A stretch of DNA of 37,179 nt, taken from contig JAGLBD010000023.1 in NCBI GenBank assembly GCA_018260425.1, positions 1-37,179 of the forward strand. Direction: 5' to 3'. Position numbers and translations under genes: made by a program. The stretch comes from Pseudogulbenkiania sp. (lineage in GTDB: Bacteria > Pseudomonadota > Gammaproteobacteria > Burkholderiales > Chromobacteriaceae). Positions 31,746-37,179 of this stretch are shown in pieces (position 1 is the stretch's first letter; each line of letters opens with the position of its first letter). Under the pieces are notes generated by a model. It made no database searches, was not told where the DNA came from, and saw only the letters and a list, made by a program, of their open reading frames with translations.

Positions 31746-32194
31746 AAACGGTAAAAGCCCGAGAGCTGTTCGACGAGCCTGTGACGGAAGATGGACTAGC
31801 CGAAGCCATCAAGCGTGGTGGTAAACGGCAAGCTTCAGGCTTGAATGCTACTGCTGTGCATTACATGGTGGACCAACAGGCCTTGATGGTTGGTTTTGCT
31901 GACCATAGTGCGATTGCGCTGCCCGTCGCAAATTACCCTGAACTAGCGGCATTGTGCCGGGAGGAGCTGGAGCGCCTGGAACTTGGCTTTGGCGGTAGTG
32001 CGCTGTGCCTGGAAGGGCGGGATTTGCACATCTCGATTGCAGGGTTGGTCTCGGCCAGTCGTTCACTGATGGAGCTGGCTGCCACGGTGATCGCGGCACG
32101 CAATGGAAGTCGGCGCAGCGAAGCCAAGGCGCTAGCCTCAAGGGAAAACGGTCTGAAGGGTGGTCGGCCACGCAAGTCGGTGGCAGAGAGCTGA
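31742..32194 (+). CDS. DUF2442-like protein with basic C-terminal tail
   Basis: The 150-residue protein has a DUF2442-like part (about residues 38-85: VHYMVDQQALMVGFADHSAIALPVANYPELAAL) with small beta strands and the conserved HS(A/V)I..P pattern, then a stretch LHISIAGLVSASRSLMELA, and a basic C-terminus SRRSEAKALASRENGLKGGRPRKS (two parts read as one tail) containing an AT-hook-like GGRPRK. Such a tail may bind DNA and autoregulate the operon, as antitoxins do. It is translationally coupled to the DUF4160-like gene. It could be the antitoxin of the pair, though this is inference from gene order and basic tail only. Confidence 0.7.
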   Translation: MKTVKARELFDEPVTEDGLAEAIKRGGKRQASGLNATAVHYMVDQQALMVGFADHSAIALPVANYPELAALCREELERLELGFGGSALCLEGRDLHISIAGLVSASRSLMELAATVIAARNGSRRSEAKALASRENGLKGGRPRKSVAES

Positions 32195-32276
32195 ACGGGG
32201 GCGAGCTGACAAAGTGTGTCGCCGTCAGCCCCCCGGCGCCAAGGCTGGAGGGCTTCAGGTTAGTGGTGGATGTTGA

Positions 32277-34265
32277 TCAATATTTCAAGCCTGCGCCGCG
32301 CATAAAGCGCACCGTGCCAAGAGGGTCACCTTTCCGGGACGGGTCGCGGATATCGATCGGCAGTCTGCCGACCGGCTTTTGGCCCAGCATGACGTCGACG
32401 GCTGCGGCAAGCGAGCCACCTTTGGCATGGTAGGAATAGGTGGCCAACGATGCATCGGCAAAGTCGCTATAGCTGATGATGTCGTAGGGCGAGCGCATGC
32501 TCACATGTATCACGGTTTTTTGTTGGTTGGTATGGGCAAACTTCATGAGGTTGTGTAGTCGTTGCGCGTCGGTGGTGGCCCCGCTGTAACGGTTTTTTGC
32601 GGCGGGCAGGTCTTCCGCCACGTTATAGACCAGCGAGCCTGTAATACTGTCGGGTACCGGCAGGTCGGCGGAGGGCGAAGTATCTGTGGAGCCGTTGGTA
32701 TTGTCGACCGGGGTGAGCCATGGGTTGTGCGTGCCGACAACGACAATGTCGACATCTTTGACGGCTTCCTGTTGCTCTGCCCACGACATGTCCAGCGAGC
32801 CGATTTTAATATTGTGGAATCCCTGTTCTTCAAACTGATTGCGCATTGCTTCCGCTTGTTCCTTCCACGGCGTCAGAATGAAAATGTGCTTCGTTTTATC
32901 CTTCAGCGGCAAGGTGTTCTTTTCATTGCGCAGCAAGGTAATCGATTGCCGTGCAATGTCATCGGCGGTTTTGCGGTGTTCTTTCGTCGACAGCTCCGGC
33001 AGGGGTTTGTTCTCGTTTTCCTTGTTAATGGTATTGCGCAATTTCATCTGGACGATGCGATCGACCGACTGGTCCAGCTCGGCCTGTTTGAGCTGTCCGT
33101 CTTTGACGGCACTCTTAAGACGATCAAGCAGTTGTCCCAATTTGGCGCCATCGGCCGGGGTACGTAAGGTCACCGGGGCCAGCGCAATATCAACGCTGGC
33201 GGCAAAGGTCTTGATTACCGCATCAGCGGGTTCCAGCATGGCGGTAATCGCCGGGATATCCAGTGCATCGCTGATGGTGACACCACGGAAGCCCATCTCG
33301 GTGCGCAGCAGGTCGTGCTGGATCTTGCGGGAGAAGGTCGCCGGCATGATGGTGGTCTTGCCGGTTTTGGTGGTGAGCTCGCTACTGTCCAACGCGGGGT
33401 ACTGGATGTGCGCCGTCATGATCAGATCCGGTGACTGACTCGACCCGATGGCGTCACGGTAAGGGGCAAGATCGGTGGTCTTGGCATCGGCGAGAGTATT
33501 ATCGACCCTGGCCAGTCCGGAATCCTCGCTTCTGGTCGCATCGCCATGACCGGGGAAGTGCTTGAAAGCACTGATCACGCCTTGGCTTTTCATGCCTTGT
33601 GCCATGCTTCGCCCTAACTGACCGACGGGGGTCGGTGTGTCACCATAGGCACGAACATTCATGATCGGGTTGCGCTGATTGCTGTTGACGTCGACCACCG
33701 GGGCAAAATTGACATTGAAGCCGATGGCCCGGAGTTCTGCGCCGAGCACTCGACCGGCATCGTTGGCCAGGGCGGTTTTCTTGTTACCCGCATAGACGGC
33801 CCCGAGCGCCATGTTTCCCGGCAGCAAGGTGGTGTGTGTCGGCAGCATTCGAGCCCCGTTGCCGCCTTCCTGATCGGTGGCGATCAAAATACCGATCTCG
33901 CTGCCGGCCGGACGTGCCTGCCTGATCTGCCGGGTCAAGCGGCGCGCTTGTTCAATGTCGGTCAGGATCTCGGGGGAGAGAATGACGCCGCCAATGGCAT
34001 GGCTTTGCAAGGCTTTTGCCACCGCATCCGGCAACTCCTTCATGGGAGTCGTGCAGTCCGGCTGGCTGTCCTGACACCAATAACGCAGTGACACCATGAT
34101 CTTTTGACCGATTTTTTCCTGTACGGTCATCTTGTTCACTATCGTGCCGGCACGTTGTCGGATCGGATCGTGTGCTTGTCCGCCCGGGGAGCAGCCGCTA
34201 ATGAGTAGGGGAAGAAAGGCAAAAAGGGATGCCCTCACTGAACGAGTCAAGGTGGTACGTGCCAT
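32277..34265 (-). CDS. Glycoside hydrolase family 3 lipoprotein, two-domain
   Basis: The 662-residue protein has a lipoprotein signal (LLISGC, lipidated C25) and a GH3 N-terminal barrel. Motifs are VVDVNSNQRNPIMNVRAYG near 190-208, KHFPGHGDAT (235-244) and the catalytic nucleophile D333 in TISDALD. A C-terminal GH3 sandwich of about 250 residues follows. The barrel is closest to beta-N-acetylhexosaminidases such as NagZ, but where NagZ has the Asp-His dyad in DSH, this protein reads DSG (248-250), so its acid/base residue must differ. It is probably anchored in a membrane, unlike cytoplasmic NagZ. The start at 34265 is set by the lipobox position and a GAGAGTTTC upstream. Substrate is unknown. 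Confidence 0.85.
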   Translation of the reverse strand: MARTTLTRSVRASLFAFLPLLISGCSPGGQAHDPIRQRAGTIVNKMTVQEKIGQKIMVSLRYWCQDSQPDCTTPMKELPDAVAKALQSHAIGGVILSPEILTDIEQARRLTRQIRQARPAGSEIGILIATDQEGGNGARMLPTHTTLLPGNMALGAVYAGNKKTALANDAGRVLGAELRAIGFNVNFAPVVDVNSNQRNPIMNVRAYGDTPTPVGQLGRSMAQGMKSQGVISAFKHFPGHGDATRSEDSGLARVDNTLADAKTTDLAPYRDAIGSSQSPDLIMTAHIQYPALDSSELTTKTGKTTIMPATFSRKIQHDLLRTEMGFRGVTISDALDIPAITAMLEPADAVIKTFAASVDIALAPVTLRTPADGAKLGQLLDRLKSAVKDGQLKQAELDQSVDRIVQMKLRNTINKENENKPLPELSTKEHRKTADDIARQSITLLRNEKNTLPLKDKTKHIFILTPWKEQAEAMRNQFEEQGFHNIKIGSLDMSWAEQQEAVKDVDIVVVGTHNPWLTPVDNTNGSTDTSPSADLPVPDSITGSLVYNVAEDLPAAKNRYSGATTDAQRLHNLMKFAHTNQQKTVIHVSMRSPYDIISYSDFADASLATYSYHAKGGSLAAAVDVMLGQKPVGRLPIDIRDPSRKGDPLGTVRFMRGAGLKY

Positions 34266-34741
34266 GAATGAAACTCTCTCTATAAACAATCGCCTGCGCC
34301 TCCCCGGCACCATCCGGGCGTCAGGGGCGGGTGACTGGCGTGTTTCCACGACGGTTGAGATGAGCGGGTCAGCAGGGGTGCCGATAGGTCTTTCGGAATG
34401 GCCGCCCGCGCTCTGGTGCTACCTGACGAAGACGTTAAATCAGATGCCTGGTGTCCGGGATAGGCCGCGGAGCCGACTGCACAGGGTATTGGCGCGAAAT
34501 AGAGAGGGAATGGTGAGGGGACACTGCCAGAATTGGCTGGAGGGTCGTGGATTGCTGGCGTATCGGTGTGGGGGTGTGGTGTTGTTGGGTATCCTTATGT
34601 ACTATTTATGCCTTATGGGAGATTGGCAAATGCCGGCAAGATGCATCAGTGCCAAGCGCGCATGGCGGACGTCGAGGGTGTTCTGTGCCGTGTTTGGCAA
34701 TGGAGAGAATGACGAATGTTATCTAAACGATTGGCCACGAG
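34266..34741. other. Gene-free region of 476 bp
   Basis: On the minus strand this holds the upstream region of the GH3 lipoprotein gene; on the plus strand it leads to the two-span protein gene. An AT-rich stretch near 34580-34610 contains a weak -35/-10 pair (TTGTTG, TTTATG, 17 bp apart) for the plus-strand gene. A long open frame crosses it but lacks a ribosome binding site and codon bias. I see no RNA gene or repeat. Confidence 0.4.
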
Positions 34742-35155
34742 ATGAAAATCATCAACTACGGCAATCTGTATGTCGAAGTGCCGGATGACCATATTCTCGC
34801 ACGGCAGGCGGACCCGGCGACACACCAGACAGAGCAGCCCGCCGTGCCTGCCGCACCCGAGTTAGTGCCTCATGTGTATCAACCCAATGATCCATTTCAA
34901 AGCGGGATAGATCAGGTCGTCGCCCTTTCCAATGTGAGCAAGGTCAACAAGCCCTGGGTGAGGAAGGCCTTTCTATTGCTTTTCGTGATTATTCCCGTGG
35001 GGGTGATCGAGCTGGGCCTGATCGAGGTGGTGTATAGCGACCCGGGCGTCGAAACCTTCCTGTTCGTGTTGGGTGTCAATATGCTCGCTTTGGTGGGGGC
35101 AAGTCCCTACCTTGCCATCTGGAGCAGGGCCCGCCGCAACGCCAGGCGCGGTTAG
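34742..35155 (+). CDS. Small protein with two membrane spans, function unknown
   Basis: The 137-residue protein starts MKIINYGNLYVEVPDDHILARQ, has a polar, Pro-rich N-terminal part of about 70 residues, and then two membrane spans at about 78-98 (AFLLLFVIIPVGVIELGLIEV) and 108-126 (FLFVLGVNMLALVGASPYL). It ends with a basic tail RARRNARRG. Spans close to the C-terminus after a soluble N-terminal part suggest an inner-membrane anchor. The ribosome binding site is weak (ACGAG). I do not recognise a family. It is followed by a bidirectional terminator. The neighbours give no hint of function. Confidence 0.65.
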   Translation: MKIINYGNLYVEVPDDHILARQADPATHQTEQPAVPAAPELVPHVYQPNDPFQSGIDQVVALSNVSKVNKPWVRKAFLLLFVIIPVGVIELGLIEVVYSDPGVETFLFVLGVNMLALVGASPYLAIWSRARRNARRG

Positions 35156-35187
35156 GGATGGTATCGACGTCGTTTCCCCCTATGTAA

Positions 35188-35215
35188 AAACCCGCCTCGA
35201 GGCGGGTTTCTCTTG
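35188..35215. terminator. Bidirectional intrinsic terminator
   Basis: AAACCCGCC (35188-35196) pairs with GGCGGGTTT (35201-35209) around TCGA. A-rich sequence precedes it and TTTCTCTT follows, so it can stop transcription of the plus-strand small membrane gene and of the minus-strand RHH-like gene. Confidence 0.8.
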
Positions 35216-35230
35216 GGCGACGCGGCGGGC

Positions 35231-35494
35231 TTACTTGCCGAGCGCGCTTTCCAGCAATTCAGCGACCAGATCGTTCAGTGCCACATTGCGTTGGCCGGCT
35301 TCTTCGTTCAGACGGGCAATCAAGGTGGAGGGCAGCTTGGTGGCAAACGGCACCAGGCCACGTGCCTGATCGAGTTTGCGCTGTTCGCGGCGGTCTGGCA
35401 GCTCGGCGCCGGAGAAGCGGCCCGGTGTCGGAGCCTTTTTTTGCTTTTCCTGGATTTTCAGGCCGAGATTTTTTGCAAGGTCGGTGCGTTTCAT
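35231..35494 (-). CDS. Small ribbon-helix-helix-like protein
   Basis: The 87-residue protein begins MKRTDLAKNLGLKIQEKQKK, is strongly basic over its first 45 residues and ends with FATKLPSTLIARLNEEAGQ followed by NVALNDLVAELLESALGK. That end has a beta strand and two helices of the Arc/MetJ type. DNA binding is therefore possible, but no target is evident. The gene stands alone, between two inverted terminator structures and the VTT-domain gene. I do not recognise a named family; lone RHH proteins of this size may be antitoxin-like, but no toxin gene is adjacent. Confidence 0.65.
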   Translation of the reverse strand: MKRTDLAKNLGLKIQEKQKKAPTPGRFSGAELPDRREQRKLDQARGLVPFATKLPSTLIARLNEEAGQRNVALNDLVAELLESALGK

Positions 35495-35567
35495 ATGTGT
35501 TCTCTATCAGTCGATGTCCGGCATTGTACAGAGCTTGCCCACCGAGCGTAATGATTCTTGAACGGGA

Positions 35568-36155
35568 TCAGGCCAATAGCGTGGCCATCAGCCGGTCAAC
35601 AAACACCGTGATAAAGGCCATGGCGGGGATCATGCCCAGGGTGCTGCCGATCAAAAAGTCGCGCAAGCGGATCGGCGAGGCACCGGCAATCATGTTGATG
35701 ACGGCAAACGGAGCAACCGGAATCAGCCGCAACAGCAAGGCGGCCAGAATGCCGCGTTGCTCGAGCCGCCGGCTGACCGCCATGAAGCTGTCGGGGGCGA
35801 GCTGGCAAATGGCCTGATGACCCAGTGCCTTGCCAATGCCGTAGCTGACGGCAGAACCGAGCAGGCCGCCGCACATGGCGCAGACCAAGCCATTCACCGG
35901 GCCGAAGGCCATGATAAACAGCGGAGTCATCACGCTCAGTGGTACGGCAAGAATACTGGCAACACCAAACACCGCAATTGCCGGCAGAATGCCTGCAGCG
36001 GCCCCGCTCTGCCGGAGCAGGTCGATGATGGCCTGCGGCGAGAGCCAGTGTTGCAGCGCGCCTTGGCTGAATGCCAGAGTCAGCAAAACCGCCGCACAGA
36101 GCAGCGTCAGTAAAATGGCCAGACCGCGGAGCGGATGAGTAGAGGGGCGGGTCAC
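35568..36155 (-). CDS. VTT-domain (TVP38/TMEM64, DedA superfamily) membrane protein
   Basis: The 195-residue protein has an N-terminal membrane span (LAILLTLLCAAVLLTLAF) and the VTT domain: VFGVASILAVPLSVMTPLFIMAFGPVNGLV, GGLLGSAVSYGIGKALG and LRLIPVAPFAVINMIAGASPIRLRDFLIGSTLG with the conserved RLxPxxPF motif. A C-terminal span ends AFITVFVDRLMATLLA. DedA-superfamily proteins are tied to undecaprenyl-phosphate or phospholipid flipping and to membrane homeostasis; this subgroup's substrate is not established. It is followed at about 36273-36303 by the ahpF terminator, on the same strand but upstream of it in transcription, so it has its own promoter. Confidence 0.9.
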   Translation of the reverse strand: MTRPSTHPLRGLAILLTLLCAAVLLTLAFSQGALQHWLSPQAIIDLLRQSGAAAGILPAIAVFGVASILAVPLSVMTPLFIMAFGPVNGLVCAMCGGLLGSAVSYGIGKALGHQAICQLAPDSFMAVSRRLEQRGILAALLLRLIPVAPFAVINMIAGASPIRLRDFLIGSTLGMIPAMAFITVFVDRLMATLLA

Positions 36156-36263
36156 GGGGAGTCGTGTCAGTGTGGTGTCGGGGCACGGTTGCAGGATGTG
36201 CCAAGTAAAACAGATTTTGATGACATTACCAAGTGCCGGCGCAACGTGATGATGGCGTTGCCC

Positions 36264-36303
36264 GAATAAAAAACCACTCCCGACCTGGAAGGCAGGGAGT
36301 GGT
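36264..36303 (-). terminator. Intrinsic terminator of ahpF
   Basis: On the minus strand ACCACTCCC (complement of 36303-36295) pairs with GGGAGTGGT (complement of 36281-36273), and a run of six T follows. It lies about 20 bp after the ahpF stop and ends that transcript before the VTT-domain gene. Confidence 0.88.
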
Positions 36304-36324
36304 GCCGTTTGGGGTAGCGCCGGG

Positions 36325-37179
36325 TCAGGCCGGTACGCCGCTGCGGATCAAGTGATCAAAGGCACCCAGCGCGGCTTTGGCGCCTTCGCCCATGGCGATG
36401 ATGATCTGCTTGTAGGGCACGTCGGTGACATCGCCAGCGGCGAAGACTCCGGGCAGAGAGGTGTCCTGATGACGGCCGGTCACGATCTCGCCGCGGTTGC
36501 TGAGTTCCAGCGTTCCTTTCAGCCAGTCGGTGTTGGGCAGCAAACCGATTTGCACGAAGATGCCTTCCAGTTCGATGTGACGGGCTTCGCCGCTGGCCCG
36601 GTCAGTATAGGACAGGCCATTGACCTTGCCGTTGGCACCGGTCACTTCGGTGGTCTGGGCCTGCAGGATCACCGTGATGTTGGGCAGGCTGCGCAGTTTG
36701 TTTTGCAGTACTGCGTCGGCCCGCATCGACTCGCCAAACTCCAGTAGGGTGACATGGGCCACGATGCCGGCCAGGTCGATCGCGGCTTCGACACCGGAGT
36801 TGCCACCGCCAATGACGGCGACACGTTTGCCTTTGAACAAGGGGCCATCGCAATGCGGGCAGTAGGCCACGCCTTTGTTGCGATACTCTTTTTCACCGGG
36901 CACGTTCATCTCTCTCCAGCGCGCACCGGTCGCGATGATCACCGTTTTGGCTTTCAGCGCGGCGCCGTTTTCCAGCTCGACTTCGATCAGGCCGCTGGCG
37001 CTGTCTGCGGCCGATACCAGCTTGGCAGCACGTTGCAGGTTCATCACATCGACGTCGTAGTCCTTGACGTGCTGTTCGAGCGCGGTGGCCAGCTTGGGTC
37101 CTTCGGTTTCCTTGACCGAAATGAAGTTCTCGATGCCCATGGTGTCCAGCACCTGGCCGCCGAAACGTTCGGCCACCAC
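36325..37179 (-). CDS. ahpF: Alkyl hydroperoxide reductase subunit F (partial, C-terminal part)
   Basis: The window contains the last 284 residues or so of AhpF; the N-terminal part lies beyond the end. Visible are [16 protein letters not shown], the redox-active disulfide motif CPHCDG, the NADH-binding [19 protein letters not shown], the [10 protein letters not shown] segment and the FAD-binding [21 protein letters not shown]. AhpF transfers electrons from NADH through FAD and its disulfides to AhpC, which reduces peroxides. The identity to E. coli AhpF in these motifs is very high, so it is AhpF and not a thioredoxin reductase, though the N-terminal thioredoxin-like domains cannot be seen. 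AhpC is probably upstream, outside the window. A strong terminator follows. Confidence 0.95.
   Translation of the reverse strand: MVAERFGGQVLDTMGIENFISVKETEGPKLATALEQHVKDYDVDVMNLQRAAKLVSAADSASGLIEVELENGAALKAKTVIIATGARWREMNVPGEKEYRNKGVAYCPHCDGPLFKGKRVAVIGGGNSGVEAAIDLAGIVAHVTLLEFGESMRADAVLQNKLRSLPNITVILQAQTTEVTGANGKVNGLSYTDRASGEARHIELEGIFVQIGLLPNTDWLKGTLELSNRGEIVTGRHQDTSLPGVFAAGDVTDVPYKQIIIAMGEGAKAALGAFDHLIRSGVPA

Noticed and set aside
34132-34788. A 218-codon plus-strand frame spanning the gene-free region near 34.5 kb
   Set aside because: It starts inside the GH3 lipoprotein gene, lacks a ribosome binding site, has an odd composition and overlaps the better-supported two-span protein gene.
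1-37179. CRISPR arrays, prophage or complete insertion sequences
   Set aside because: No regularly spaced repeat, transposase, integrase or phage structural gene was seen in the translated frames.

Overview
The window is high-GC chromosomal DNA from a betaproteobacterium, most likely of the Neisseriales/Chromobacteriaceae type. That placement is inferred from gene content: the folC - SPOR protein - cvpA - purF order, a Uup-type ABC-F protein, AhpF, and a circularly permuted (two-piece) tmRNA gene, an arrangement known in one betaproteobacterial lineage. Most of the window is core or housekeeping DNA with short intergenic gaps, many 1-4 bp stop/start overlaps and tightly convergent gene ends. 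No tRNA, rRNA, CRISPR array, complete insertion sequence or prophage was seen.

Layout. 1-2.4 kb (minus): dgt, a histidine phosphatase and msrB form one operon. 2.4-6.8 kb: a cysteine-rich HTH regulator runs on the plus strand, facing a minus-strand series of uup, an NlpC/P60 lipoprotein, a small membrane protein and a Tat-exported dienelactone hydrolase. 6.9-11.9 kb (plus): a small acidic protein, a YgfX-like protein, folC, a SPOR protein, cvpA and purF, with a terminator-like hairpin just before purF. 12-16.1 kb: an ADP-ribosylglycohydrolase with palindromes over its putative promoter, a small membrane protein, a GFA-type zinc protein, and an M32 carboxypeptidase overlapping a VOC protein.

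16.2-20.3 kb: the most unusual protein gene is here. It is an AT-richer gene for a 525-residue eukaryotic-like protein kinase whose catalytic residues are all recognisable but whose fold is split by a roughly 200-residue insertion. It lies back to back with a large helical-repeat protein of unknown function. 20.3-25.5 kb: a 2-keto-4-pentenoate hydratase-like protein, an orphan periplasmic solute-binding protein, a remnant of an AraC regulator, a LysR regulator divergent from a nitrilase-family amidohydrolase, and umuC. 25.5-28.4 kb (minus): a ParD-like antitoxin coupled to methionine aminopeptidase, a ChrA-like remnant, a nucleotidyltransferase-like protein, a secreted protein and a deoxyribonucleotidase-like HAD protein.

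28.6-32.2 kb is accessory in character: an unrecognised 120-residue protein, a secreted astacin-like metalloprotease with a lectin-like tail, the permuted tmRNA gene with an atypical tag, and an overlapping DUF4160-like/DUF2442-like pair whose first gene starts directly after a perfect hairpin that buries its ribosome binding site. 32.3-37.2 kb: a GH3 lipoprotein lacking the NagZ-type catalytic His, small proteins, a VTT-domain membrane protein, and the C-terminal part of ahpF cut by the window edge.

The best candidates for undescribed biology are the kinase, the permuted tmRNA with tag ANFDIYDVQHVA, the hairpin-controlled DUF4160/DUF2442 pair, and the ParD-like/Map unit with its own palindromic operator. 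All assignments were made by reading motifs; no database search was possible.
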